Source of the DNA: Paramacrobiotus metropolitanus
Taxonomy: Eukaryota; Tardigrada; Eutardigrada; Parachela; Macrobiotidae
Assembly (NCBI RefSeq): GCF_019649055.1
Contig: NW_026570223.1
Location: 3,658,001 to 3,722,000 of the forward strand
DNA length: 64,000 nucleotides
Direction: 5' to 3'
The notes beneath the pieces were generated by a model. It did no database searches and was not told the origin of the DNA. It saw only the letters and a list, made by a program, of their open reading frames with translations. The translations under genes were made by a program, and so were the position numbers. Below, one piece after another: positions 1 through 11,700 of this stretch (the first letter of the stretch is position 1; the number at the start of each line of letters is the position of its first letter).

Positions 1-1161
1 CAAGGGAGACAGGACGTAGTAACTAGTACTCATGCATGCTGTATGCAGTGTTATAATGGTATATCTAGCCTGCAGCAAAACCGTGGCTCGAAAGGGGTTC
101 CACTTTTTCGAAACCAAGTTCTCTTTCGCATCCTTACCGTGCTGCAAAATATAACAGAAGATTGTAAGAAATATGTATACCTGATTTACTGGTGCACGCT
201 GTTAAAAATGGGCCAAAAAACTTGAAAACAATGCTGTGCAAATGTAAGCACACGGCAAAGTGACGTGCAGAACGGTTAGAGTAAAGTAATACTTATTTTG
301 CGTACGTACCTCATAAAATAATCTCTCATTTCCTTGCTCGTCAGTCTGGATACAAGTTTCGAAGCCATTATGGATTTTTAAGAATACCGTCCTGTGAAAA
401 ATTCAACCAGGCTAGTAGCTGCGCAAATCTAGATGCACGCTCTATGCGACTTGAATCAAGGAAGGTATAGTTGTCCAACACACAAACGAACGCAATATCC
501 AATACGTGAATTCTTGTAATGCCACAATGGATGGAACGAAATAGTCAGACGTCTCCCTGTCCGTATTCCCTTTACAAATCAATTTCAACAGAAAGCCGTA
601 ACCCCACAATCAACAACAGCTGATAACTTCTTCAAACAGACGCATGCACGACCTCACCTGGACTCCTGAATTGCAAAAATTCATATAATTTTCAGTTTTC
701 ATAAAATTTCAAAGCTCGCCCGTCCACAAGATCTTAACAGGGAAACCGCTGCTTGTGCTTGATTTTGCATTATGTTAAGTCACAGTGACAGTCAGTAGTT
801 TTTAATGTTTAGGTTTGAAAACGATTTTGTATTTATAATTTTGGATATTTGCTTATTCACCTGCAAACAACCATAGTAGACAAATTCTCAACATTAAGTT
901 ACGTGCTTCCATAGTTAATCAATTGTCTTTCCTATTAGGTTCAGCAAGATCTGCATAGTTCGAATCTGCAGCAAAGACACTCACTGTCAGCGTGATGGTG
1001 ACCTTGGTTTTTGTACTGTACTTGTCTATTAAGGCCATAATTTCATGCGTTCATTTTTCAGTATTTTATAAAAACAAGCTTTTTATGTATGTAGCAATAA
1101 ATTACTTAATGTTTCACAGCACATGCGCTGCGAAAAACGGGCATATCAGTACGTAATCATT
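1..1161. other. Intergenic, no gene seen
   Basis: AT-rich sequence with only short spurious reading frames and no recognisable protein or RNA gene. The last part is presumably promoter and 5' UTR of the FAM187-like gene that follows. No clear TATA box or repeat was recognised. Confidence 0.5.
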
Positions 1162-3504
1162 ATGCCTAGTTCTTCGTTTGGTACACATTCAGCGAATATA
1201 TGTGTTGCTATTCTGATGACGATAATCCCTTCGGTATGGCACTTCGAGGTGTTTGAAGAAATCTGTCGGCAGCAAGATGATAATATGCGTCGGGGCAAAC
1301 AAATGCGGATTCGAGCAGACGTCGAAGAGGGCGATGCAGTAGAGTTCCCCTGCAAATTCTGCCGGCATCCGAAGGATCCTGTCAAATGGTATTCTCTGGA
1401 GCATGCTGGGTTATTGGTGGACGGGCGCGTCGTCAAACATGCGCCTGTGGAAACAGAAGTCACCGCAGATCCATTCACGTTTGACGAATTCAACAGAGTC
1501 TACGTAAATACCGAGAATACACTTGTGATTCGAAAATTCAACGGTCAGTAAATACCAATATAAAATTAGTACATATATATTAATTGTAATTTTTGTGTAA
1601 ATGCAGTTATCAGTGTATCGTTGTTATCACGTATCATTACTTTTAGACTTTAGTTGCTTCAACTTGCTTCTATTGGCGAATTATTGATAAATTAAGATAA
1701 AATTTAATTAAAAATGCTTAGGTACGGAAACTGTAAAAAAATTTCCATTATATTATTAGGGCACACGCACAGGTGCATGTGACAGTAAATTCAGTGTTTA
1801 ATAGTGCAGTTGATTTCATTTGCTGAACTTTTGAAGTTTGCATCTGTGGTAATCTTAATTGTGATGTGTGAACCAGAATCCGACCTGAAGATGTACTATT
1901 GCCGTCACAGCGAGACCGGCGATCTGAATGGGTTTGAACACGATCCTCAGTTAATTTTACGTCACAATCCCCACCGATTTCCGGTCAATCAGTCGCTGTT
2001 TCTGCAAAAAGTAGAGGGCCTGAAAATGCAGATAATGCTTGCGGATTTCCGCATCGATCTCCTGAGCATCAGTCTGCTGCAGAAACCATGGAGTGAATGC
2101 AACTCCTGTGGTGACCTTCCCGGTGAACAGGAGCGCGCCCTCGAATGCCGCGTCCGCATATCCAAATCACTGAAGAGGATGCTGCCAGAGAACCGGCTAT
2201 CTCCACACGAACGCACCAAGCTGGAATCGCAGATCAAAGACTACATGACCTTTCTCTATCCCGACTACGAATCATACAGTGACCTGGATCTGTCTGATGA
2301 TATTTGCCTGGGTTATCCCGGTTTGGAGGCCTGTCAGAAAAGAATGGAACGAGAGAATCCCGGCTGGTTCAAAGGAATCAGTTGTCAGAACGCTCTGTAT
2401 CTAAGGCGATGGAAGGAGTTTTCGCAGCATTTCGGAACTAAGCGCTTTCCGCCTGATTTGCTAGCGAGAAACGTTATCGAGACAAAAACCTGCCAACTAT
2501 CATGTGAAAATCTGGCGACAAAAACCGGGAGCAGTAAAAATACCACATCAAAATCCTGGTTTAGAAAATTACTAAAACTGCGAGGAATAAATCTGCTGAA
2601 AATTTTTCGTCGACAAAAAAAGAGACTGAAAGTGAGTTTTTGCGTTAATCTCGTACTCGTATTATCGAGTAAGTACTCGCATAGCGTGTAAAATTATGGT
2701 GACTGCTATGCGCCCCGACAAAGCGGGCGCATAGAATTTAGCTATGCGCCCAGTTCTATCTAAACTTCTGCTCTCGTGCAACCTTAAGGGTTAATCGAGT
2801 AAAAACATTAAGTAAAGACAATCAATTGCCGGAAAAACACATTCGGGGCGCAAAGCCAAATTCTATGCGTCCGGTTTGTCGGGGCGCATAGCCATTTCGA
2901 AAATTATAATTTATTACATGTAACTGTTTGTTTTGAGCAGTTGTGTAAGATATTATTTGTTATACACAGCATAAAGCGTTCAAAAGGCATGTGCTGTCGG
3001 AGTATGCAGGAACTGGTATTAAACTTGGCTGTCCTGGAGCAACTCTTGACCATCTTGTATTGTGGAAGAATGGGACTTATGATTTGAATCCCTTCACTGT
3101 TGCGGCAGATTCTGCTGGGCGTATTACTTACGTGACTACTTTGGTTTTGCACATTCGTAACCTTTCCACTTACGATGCTCAATTATATAGGTGAGTATAC
3201 AATATATTGGGACTGCTATATTGTACTTCTACATTTCTAGTGTATAATGATTCTACTTACTTCTATTTTACTGCTTTTTAGTTGCTGGCAGGATAATTCT
3301 CTAAAAGGTGAAGTCCAGATCAAAGTCGTCAAACGGAAGCCACCTCCGCCGGATATGCGAATTTCGCTGCTGTATTTAGCTGTCGGCACTGCTGTGGATG
3401 TGATTATTTTTGTGGCATTGATGATTGTTTGGCGTCGACAGGAAACACAGTCTAAGATGAAGGATCATGTTTATCGCAACATTTTCGGACCAAATAAATC
3501 TTGA
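1162..3504 (+). CDS. FAM187-like Ig-domain type I membrane protein
   Basis: Four exons join in frame: 1162-1543, 1877-2631, 2970-3190 and 3282-3504, giving about 526 aa. The ATG at 1162 is chosen because it starts a signal peptide (MPSSSFGTHSANICVAILM). A first V-type Ig-like domain follows (FPCKFC ... VKWYS ... DLKMYYC). Near residue 199 is a thrombospondin-like W-x2-C-x2-CG patch (PWSECNSCGD), then a helical region. A second Ig domain spans about 380-460 (GIKLGC ... LVLW ... YSCW), and one TM helix about 480-503 is followed by a short basic tail. Two Ig domains with a W..C..CG patch between them match my memory of FAM187 proteins, which are poorly characterised single-pass membrane proteins; that naming is inference. 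An Asp (about residue 492) lies inside the TM helix. Intron 2 is largely filled by a MITE. Confidence 0.75.
2690..2907. mobile_element. MITE with 8-bp target duplication (hAT-like)
   Basis: Intron 2 of the FAM187-like gene contains a roughly 200-bp inverted-repeat element. The 8-mer AAAATTAT occurs directly at 2690-2697 and 2900-2907, as a target-site duplication would. Between them CTATGCGCCCCGACAAA near the left end pairs with TTTGTCGGGGCGCATAG at the right end, and the arms extend inward with mismatches. CTATGCGCCC-type subrepeats recur inside. There is no coding capacity. An 8-bp duplication suggests the hAT superfamily (inference); the outermost few bases of the two arms do not match well. 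Confidence 0.7.
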
Positions 3505-3911
3505 GCTTGATCGCATGCTTTTGAAATACCAGCGATGCTTATTGTATAATACCGCACTGTAATGATTGTGCTCCAGAATATATCTTTATCCTGAGAACAT
3601 GATTTCATCACTGGTATTATCTGGGAGCCAAAAACCGGTTGTTACCATAAATTAATACGATGTGTAATTTTTGCAAATGTATCCCCATTTTTGCGGTCCT
3701 TATTCTCCAACTGGTTACGAGGCAGCATGCTTGCTTGCGGCTTAGCCGCTGCTGCTCACGCCTGACAAAGCCACAAAAAGGTCCGCTCTCATTCTTTCTC
3801 CTGTTCCCGTTTAGAGCAGAAACTTTTCCGCTATCCTTTTCCGCGCTAAAGCGAGAGTTCTTGTGTTTAACTGATCATGCGAACAAACCGGAACATCGGC
3901 AGGACAATATT
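3505..3911. other. Intergenic, no gene seen
   Basis: 3' flank of the FAM187-like gene. No coding signal was recognised. Confidence 0.5.
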
Positions 3912-3978
3912 TTATTGTATGAAAACCAATGATCAGTTGTCGGCAGAGAATTTGCAATAGATTTTGGACCACCCTATA

Positions 3979-4022
3979 TCGATTTAGTTTAGTTTAGTTT
4001 ATTCAATGAGTTTAGTTTAGTC
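3979..4022. repeat. TTTAG-rich short tandem repeat
   Basis: TTTAG/TTTAGTTTA units are repeated several times, interrupted once, between blocks of the NUP88 pseudogene. Confidence 0.6.
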
Positions 4023-4351
4023 TCTTTAAATGACAGCTCCAGAAAAGCGGGTCACTTTCTTCGAATACGGTTTGGGTTGTATTTAACGGTTACAGAAATT
4101 GTAAGTATAATTATACAGAATTTTACTTAATAATTTTAATTAATGACCAGTGCCCCGTGATGTGTTGATGGGGACAAAAGCTTGTTGCTTTAGTTTGACC
4201 TAAGTCCGAAGCAATTTGTCCGGTTGGAATACGGCGCTGACTACTCGACTACTCGTACGGCTGAAATGGAGCTGCAAAATAATCCTGAGGAATCGCAGTT
4301 CACACTTGGCGGTGTCGAAAAACTTCTCAAGACGATGTGAAGCATAAACGC

Positions 4352-4371
4352 AAGTGTGTGTGTGTGTGTGT
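4352..4371. repeat. (GT)n microsatellite
   Basis: A run of about nine to ten GT dinucleotides lies within the decayed intron of the NUP88 pseudogene. Confidence 0.7.
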
Positions 4372-4880
4372 ATGTTTATGAGGTTTTTCCTTTACTTTTT
4401 GTATTTCAGGTTCTGTTTATGCTGTTTTACGCCACTATGGTGATTATTGTGAAACGTGTTGCGATGCAGTTCCATGCTAAAAATTCATAAAGCTAATGTT
4501 CATGTGTGCAGCTGACAAAGTAAATAATTTTTTTTACAAGTTAGATTATAGATCTGTGTTTCCAGGCGGAAGAAAAGCCATATTTCGAGAAAAGCAAAGA
4601 ACTGCTCAATGCTGTCACTTCGTCTGTTGGCATTTCTGGCAACACTTACGGGCAGACGCACATACAAAGAACCCTCATCAATGCCGGGGACTGCCTTTGT
4701 TTTTATTTTTTTCCATGCCGAATAATTCTACATATTCTACATTATGCCGAATAATTCTACATATGATAAAACTTTCATTTAATGATGCTCAGTCTAAATA
4801 TTATAACCTAACATAGTAATACTCAAAAAAGCATTGTTTTCGCGACATACTGCAGCATAATAATAATACGATGTAGGATA

Positions 4881-5270
4881 ATGTGGACTATAATTTATTG
4901 TCCGCAATTCGGAACGAGATGCGGATTCCGTAGGTTTGACCTTCATGGTTCATTCAGCTTGTTAATTAGGGCAACCAAGGCCGCAGGGGTTGGCAGTCGG
5001 GTGTTCGATATACAGTATAAGAGTGATTACACCATCACCTGCATTTCCTGGGCACATCCGGTGTTTTGGGCGGATGGCTCTTCTTCTTTCATTTTAACAC
5101 TGATTGTTGTGCTTGGGGATGGCACCGGTGCTTCTTCTTTATCTGGCTGTCATCTCTTATTGGGGCGACTGTTATCCGAAAACATGTGCGTGAAAAGGGC
5201 ACCGCGCATGATCAGATTATAGGCTTGCCGAGCCCTTCTCCGAAGGCTGTAACGGTAACAAAAAAATAGT
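4881..5270 (+). pseudogene. Possible remnant of an Ig/TM protein 3' end
   Basis: Frames here encode fragments such as DYTITCISW and, shifted in frame, LLLYLAVISY. The latter resembles the LLYLAVGT start of the FAM187-like TM helix. No single frame carries the whole pattern, so at least one frameshift would be needed. It may be a decayed paralogue of the FAM187-like gene or chance. Flanking DNA (4691-4880 and 5271-5941) shows nothing else recognisable. Confidence 0.3.
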
Positions 5271-6181
5271 AGCTATAATACAGAAATTATAATGACGATG
5301 GTCTGTATGCTACAAACACCCGCTATGAAGTCCACAGCGGTCAGAATACGCTCCGGATCCATCATTTTAGCACATTGCCATTGCGTCGATGAGGACATAG
5401 GCATACGTTCAAATGGGTTTGGGTTAACGCTCATTTTGACGCGTTGGAAAATAATCAGCAAATTTAACTTCGAAATTATTAGACAAATTCTTGCGGTGTG
5501 CAGAAATCACTAGAAAAAAGGTGACAGTTTGAATATACAAAATACAAAATTTTAACAACGCGCCTGGACAACGTAACAACTACATACTAACAACTTACAA
5601 CTCATCTACTTACTGACTGCTCGAGTAGCAACTATTGCTGTGCGTATGTCACAAGACTACCTAATAAGTGGAACTACTGTAGTCTTTCCACCACAGCTTC
5701 TTTTAATCATTAATGCCGCGAGCATAGAACCGGATTGCTGGGCAATTCTCGATTAATTGTCCATACAACATAAGTCTAACGTAAATAAGTGGCTTGAGCC
5801 CAGGACGACTGACAGTGTCACTAATTCAGATCGTTAAAATTTTACCAAAAATTTCGTACCAGTTCGCCAGATCGGGAATGGGAAACATGCCAATCTAATT
5901 AATACAGTTAAAAAAAACGCGGCTGCAAAATACATATTTTGATATCCTGTGAAAATTTGACAGCAAAAACTTAAAACAATAAAATTTCCACTTCAAAATC
6001 CTGGTTAAATCTCAAAAGCCACGAGAATTTGCCTGCTGAAAATTTTTTGTCGTCAGAAGAGGGACTAAAGGTAAGCCGGCTGACCCGCAAATATGAGTTA
6101 TAGCGCTAACCAGTACGCTTATGTACCGTACGTGCCATATACTATTCGTATAATACGAGTACCTTGTTTCCAGAATTTCAT

Positions 6182-6347
6182 TTAAGGGAAATGGCCCGGT
6201 ACATAGCGTCAAAAATGGGATACATACATAAATTATTACAAAATAGTGATTCGGAGTGCGCGCAAGCGAAAGTTTTAGTGTATGTATCCCATTTTTGACC
6301 GGGCCATTATGTACCGGTACCATTATGTACCGGGCCATTTTCCTTAA
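6182..6347. mobile_element. MITE flanked by TTAA
   Basis: Terminal inverted repeats beginning GGGAAATGGCCCGGTACATA (left) and, read from the other end, GGAAAATGGCCCGGTACATA (right) enclose about 158 bp. TTAA occurs directly outside both ends (6182-6185 and 6344-6347). The GGCCCGGTACATA unit is duplicated in the right arm. No coding capacity. The TTAA target is typical of piggyBac-like elements, but the ends begin GGG and not CCC, so the family is unproven. Confidence 0.75.
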
Positions 6348-6742
6348 ACATTGTCTTTTAAATACAACATGAATTAAGCGTTCAAAAGCCATGTGCAGTA
6401 GGTATGATGTCGGAGTACTTTATGTGCATGTTCGAAGTGCATGCCGCATGGTGTGCAAACAATAACCTCCCCAATCCCCATAATGCATTATGGAAAAGGT
6501 GGAAATATTATCTGCATCCCTTCGCTACTGCGGCAGATTCGCTGGGCGTATTTTACTTACATATGTAATTATCATGATCATAAATTATGTGATTTCTTTG
6601 GTTTCGCACATTTGTAACCTGTTCACGTGCGATGTATATTTATTGGGCAAAGGCCACCAATGTAACAAAAAGTGCATATACGTAATACTACTTAAAATGA
6701 TAGAAATTAAACGTTAAAAAACAGCCAAAATCGTTATCGCCA

Positions 6743-6773
6743 AACTGAACATCGCCACGTGCGATGTTCAGTT
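6743..6773. repeat. Perfect 13-bp inverted repeat
   Basis: AACTGAACATCGC and GCGATGTTCAGTT are separated by five bases (CACGT). It lies in the degenerate FAM187-like copy where intron 3 would be. Confidence 0.8.
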
Positions 6774-7253
6774 ATCTACAAAGTTATCTACACAATGCAT
6801 TCGAGTACAACTGTCGATTTTTCTGTCGTATAAGTCGGATTGTTATTTCTACTCAGGTTTAATAATTACTTGATGGCAAGATGCGACTCTTTCAAATATG
6901 AAGTCATGATCAAAGACGTCTGCAAGGCAAGATATCTGCAATTGACTGAAACAGATCAAAGTCGTCAATTCGCAAGCCTCCTTCGATGCTGGATTAGTAT
7001 GAATGCTGCAGATAATTTTTTATATTGATGACTGTTTCGGGTCAGAAAAAGCTCAGTCTAAAACTGAAAACCCTTACCGGCGTTACCGCAGCAATTAATT
7101 TGACTAACAATAAGTAAAATGTGAAGTTCATTTGCAGCATTTATGTATGTGACATTTCTTTGCATGATACGCACTGGTAATCAGTGTGCTTAATTACTTT
7201 ACCATAGATTCATGCAACCCTGCATACTGTGATTTTTTAATAAATATAAATTG

Positions 7254-8441
7254 CTACTGCGTATCATTCTTAGGAGAAACCAAAAGCTTCGTCGTTTGCA
7301 ATATCCATTCATGAATGCCCCGGTGGGGGCGAAAAAAGCACTGAAAATAACCAGCATCGGCTAACCCAATGGCCTCAAAGTCTAACACAGAGCTTGTCAG
7401 TTCTCCGGGTCTGTTGGGGGATGGCGTGTGCGGTATTATTTGGGCGCGCCCCGTTGCGGGCATTAAGTTGCCGTACGGCGCCTCCCAGGGCCCTTTGAGA
7501 ATGCGGCCGTTATGGCGCCAAATCACGTGATTGTGCAGATTTGTGTAGATGTCTTCCGGTAAGGGAAGGCGGATTGTACACGACACCGAAACGGGCTCAC
7601 CCTCAGTGGCGATCCGGTAGGCGCCCGGTGACGCAAAAACGTCAGTGTGACGCGTGATCAGCGGCAGGAGCATGAACCGTTACAGAACGCGACGGTGAGA
7701 CGTGTAGGCGGGGCCCGACGGAATGCTGATGCACTGTATGGATCCCCCGGAGCGCATGCTGACATTAACGACCACAAGGAACAGAGTGTCGTTCACGCGG
7801 CTGAAGTTGTAGGCCTGTCCCGAGACGTCCTCCACCGGCAACGGCAGCGCCCGTCCTGCTTCAAAGATGGTGCGATCCTGATGTACCCAGGACACATCAC
7901 GCCAGTCACTACCGGCAGGCACGTCGCACATAAACGTTGCATCCTCACCGAGTCTCGGCCGGTACACCACGCTGTCCGTCACGCCATCGCTCATGGCAAG
8001 CTGCGCCAAAATGACCCGGTCATCCTGGCGATTATTCAGCATCGCCTCCGCCAGCATGTTGTTCACTGTGAGAAAGGACTTACATGCATGATCCAGTAAC
8101 ATGATCCGATTGGACGTTATGATAGCAAGGGTATTACTCGTATAAAGTTTATATCAAAGTTTCTTTACCATGCTTAGCTAAGGTTAGCTTCGAAGTGATA
8201 ATATACTAAGTCTTAACATTGCTGGCAGGATGCAGGCTGAGCAACCATTTTTAATGTAAAGACCCTCCTCATACTCACAGTCAGAGCCTGCCTTTCGGTA
8301 CTCATAGTCCCAGTCGATCGCTGGTGGCCTTTCAGGTGCTGCCGGACATCCCGCACCCCAGTGCAACAGCAGCATTGAACACCAGCTGCATGCTAGCCAA
8401 AAGTAGGAACTGGGCCTCGTCCTCCAGCTAAACCAAGACAT
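7254..8441 (-). CDS. Secreted Ig-like protein, two Ig domains split by a TAA
   Basis: Exon 1 is 8441-8279: ATG, then a signal peptide with hydrophobic core YFWLACSWCSMLLL, ending at an ideal donor (GTGAGTAT). Exon 2 starts at 8065 after TTTCTCACAG, in frame. A first Ig-like domain follows (GEDATFMC ... VSWVHQD ... GGSIQC). The frame then meets TAA at 7680-7682 and continues open in the same frame through a complete second Ig domain (EPVSVSC ... VIWRHNG ... AGYFQCFF) to TAG at 7254-7256. As read, the product is about 182 aa with one Ig domain; ignoring the TAA it would be about 324 codons with two. A weak intron GTTCTG...GAG (phase 0) could remove the stop but would delete the strand leading into Ig2. 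No TM helix is seen. It diverges from NUP88 across 349 bp. The family is not identified. Confidence 0.6.
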
Positions 8442-8790
8442 TTTTAGATGATATATATAACTAAATATACTAAAATATATCTTAACAATCGGAGAGATGG
8501 GAAACTGAAATCGCAGTTTAAGTACAGTACTTACTTAGCTTAAGGACAACAGACTCCCAGCAACAGAAAAGCCCTGCATGGCATTACGATGCGGGAGGCG
8601 GTCAGACGTTTGATGTCAAAAAAATGTCGAAGCGACAGCGAAATTATAACTAATAATTTGTAATAATGTTATTGTTATTTCTCTCATCACCAGATTTCCA
8701 GTCTCCAGATACTGAGTCTCCAGTAGTACTTATTTCGAAACTATGGTATCAGGATTACTTCGCAGTTGACTTTAATTTCCCCTGCGCAAT
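8442..8790. promoter_or_regulatory. Divergent promoter region
   Basis: This 349-bp gap lies between the start codons of the minus-strand Ig gene and plus-strand NUP88, so both promoters should be here. No TATA box or other defined element was recognised; the assignment rests on gene layout only. Confidence 0.4.
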
Positions 8791-11700
8791 ATGAAAATGC
8801 AGTCCCTTAGAGACTCTTTGGATCGCTCTTCCAGTCAGAATGTTCCCGGATCCACGGATGTGAGTGATGTCGCGAAGAGTCTTTTGGAAAGTGCGCCATG
8901 GCAGACCGCTCTGCAGAGTTCCTGGGACTCATCGGATTACTTATACGGTAGCTCGAAAACAACTTCGCTGCGCAGCTTGATTGCCGTTCGAAATGATCGC
9001 ATTTTCTATTGGAACAACAAAGACTCGTGTTTGGTCTCAGCGAATTTTCGAGATCCTGAAATGCAGAACTTCATCGTAAGACGCTGACTTGAATCAGTGA
9101 ACTGTTCTTCCTTTCGCACTGCCTTCTTTTGCAGAAAATCGAATGTGATATTGCTCCGCTTTTCGAAGCGAGAGAAATTGTATGCAGTCCGTACGGCAGC
9201 TGTGTGGCCGTTGTCGGAGCGCGAGGCTTGAGCGTGATCAACACTGCAACGGACGACATTCCTGAACACGGGCGAAAAGTCTCGCAGTGAGTAATTCGTT
9301 AGCCGGATTTATTATACCGATTTATTTATGATGGGTATGGATAATTTTCTGCAGTTGTATTGCCATTGCTGAGCGCTTCTTTCTGAACAATCCGAAAATC
9401 CACATTCTCCAGTTCGAATGGTTTTCCATGCGCGAGACACATTTTCTCGTTCTGACGTCAGACAATAACCTGCGTCTGTTCCGCTTGGCATCTCCCTCGC
9501 AGCCGGATTTGGTGGTCAGTCTGCACGGGAGCTCCAATAAGCTCAGTCTGCATAATTTCACAGCATTTTGCACTGCTCATAATGGTGATGTCAGCGCGGC
9601 GTCAGCCTACTACCGATCTCCCGAAAACGAAAGCGCCACTGTGACGATTTTCGCATTGCGCTCGGATGGCCTCGTCTATACATTCGATATGACTGCCGGT
9701 TATGACAGGCAAGTCTAACGTTTGTTGTGTAATAAATTTTGCTGTTTTGTAATAATTGCTTTATGTATTTCGATAGTTATGTATTTCTTTGCAAATGTTC
9801 CTGAGTCTTAAAATATTTTAGATTTATTTGGAAGTGGGTGATAATTAGGCAGTTGTGTGGAGATTAATGTTCAGATAGTTTTGTGAGGTTTGCTGTTTTT
9901 CGTAGGTGTGTGGCCAGTTCGGTTCGTGGTCCAGTCAATAACATTGTTCCGTTTGGTGGGGATGTTTCTCATTTTGCCTCCTCCATTGCTTATATCAGTG
10001 CCTCCGTCCCCGTTTTGATAATTGCATCCAATGGTGATAAGTTAGTACATGGGTTACTTCTGGAGAAGGATGATATTGAAGTAAGGCTGGTAGTTTGCCT
10101 GGTTTCAGCATTTTTATATTCGTGTAGATTTGTCACACTTGTTGTATTGTTTTGTAGGCTGACAACACTTCTTCCGGTGCGATTCTTTCCAGTTCTTGGG
10201 AATTTATTACGTTGGAAAAGTTAGAGCTTGTGACGTCCGCTGAAAATATCCGAAATTTACCAAAGAGTCATCACGCCAGACTGCTTTCCAGTAAGTATTT
10301 ATGGTGTGTAATGTAAAGTTGAATGAATGGCATTTGGCCCAGTGAAAGTACTGTAGTACAGTGAAAGTACAGTGAAAGTACTGGCCCAGTGAAAGTACTG
10401 TAGTCAAAAATTAAGTACCGTGTTTGCAGGGCGTGATATTCCTGGATGTTATGCTTACATAACCGAACACAGGATCTTCGGCATTGCAGTGCCATGGCTG
10501 GATGATCTGTCAATGTTAGGTGAGGAATTGGTCCACTTCTGTTCACTAGTAGCGGAACCTTGTACACATTGATATTCTTTTCAGAGAACATGGATTTGGA
10601 ATCACTTCGTTCTTCCGATGTGCGAACAATTCTGAGTTCGGATCCGTTTGAGACATCGTAAGCCCCTTCTCCAGTTTCCAGTAAAATGAGATTGTCAAGT
10701 TTCTTTAACAATATGATTTTTGCAGGAATGATTTGTTTTTCTTGGGTGCTCAATTAATCACTTCAGACACAAATGAATGTTCCTTGTTGTCCGTTGCATC
10801 GAACGGTCAAGTCAGTATTCAGCCGATATGGTAGGAAATTCTTATGATTGTGCTTGTTACTTTTTGTCTCAAGGGTATCCTGTAACGTATGTATCTGATT
10901 AGTGTTAATGCATCGTCTGGAAAAAGTGGCTTGAAAATTCCGGACTTTAAATCAAAAACTCAGAACAAGTCAAATTCTGAAGTGCCTTTTTCGGAGCTGA
11001 TCCAAAATTTGCTGAGACGGGAAAGGAATTTGCCCGTGTTCAAGTAATGTGAAAGTTTTGTAATAAAAGTCCTGTTTCTTAAACAAATAGTGTTATCGTA
11101 TTTCCTTCTTATTCCTTAAGAAGAAACTATGCGATACGAATTCATTCCTGATGCATTGGTATCGATTTATATTATTCGTTTATGTGTTTGTAGTATGAAA
11201 AACACTGATCAGTTGTCGGCAGAGGATTTGCAACAAGTTTTGGACCACGGCGTATCGATTTATACGGAAGAATATATGAACCGTCAAGCCAAAGCAGCGC
11301 AAGCTATCCGGAATCGGTAATTATATAGTTTTAGTTTCTTTTGCGAATTTTCGATTTTTGCATTGCAGTGTCAAGATTAAGCACTCGTAAATAGAAGTAG
11401 TAGTCTATGAATATTACATGCTTGGGCTGTATTTGTTAATGCAGAACACGTGACAAAGTAAGAAAAGCTCTAATTGTAAGTCTAAAATTAGGCAGTCAGA
11501 GCAATATTAAGCGTTACCACGCGTCTGTCCTCTCACGCGCGTCTGACATGGATTTACCGTCTATTAACACATAGGATCGAGTTAAGCAGAAAATAGCTGA
11601 ACAGCCGCGAGTTTTGCCGCGTAAACGCGCATTTTATGCAAATTATTTACCATAGGGTATAATCTGCTTCAATATTTTCAAAGGTGTCATACATGTCGTA

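Larger units (their letters stand above)
3912..4690 (+). pseudogene. Truncated NUP88 3'-end pseudogene
   Basis: Three blocks match exons of the intact NUP88 gene at 8.8-12.6 kb, in the same order and orientation. About 3912-3987 resembles the exon at 11194-11316 (shared GATCAGTTGTCGGCAGAG), but a CAA codon has become TAG. About 4171-4340 resembles 11948-12074 (shared GAGCTGCAAAATAAT), but it carries an insertion of about 14 nt and has lost the GT donor. About 4563-4690 resembles 12331-12446 (GGAAGAAAAGC ... GCTGTCAC). Intron sequence is partly conserved too, for example around 4490-4515 versus 12130-12155. It is therefore a DNA-level duplicate and not a processed copy. It has a stop, a frameshift and no 5' exons, so it should be non-functional. 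Confidence 0.85.
5942..7070 (+). pseudogene. Degenerate FAM187-like pseudogene (3' half)
   Basis: Blocks match the 3' half of the FAM187-like gene in order. The end of its exon 2 matches at about 5942-6076 (shared TCAAAATCCTGGTT and CTGCTGAAAATTTTT). Exon 3 matches at about 6376-6640 (shared AAGCGTTCAAAAG, GCGGCAGATTC, CTGGGCGTATT). Exon 4 matches at about 6895-7070 (shared GATCAAAG.CGTC; GATGACTGTTTCGGGTCAG versus GATGATTGTTTGGCGTCGACAG). Stops and indels break all frames and the 5' exons are absent. The intron-2 position carries a MITE different from the one in the intact gene. Confidence 0.85.
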
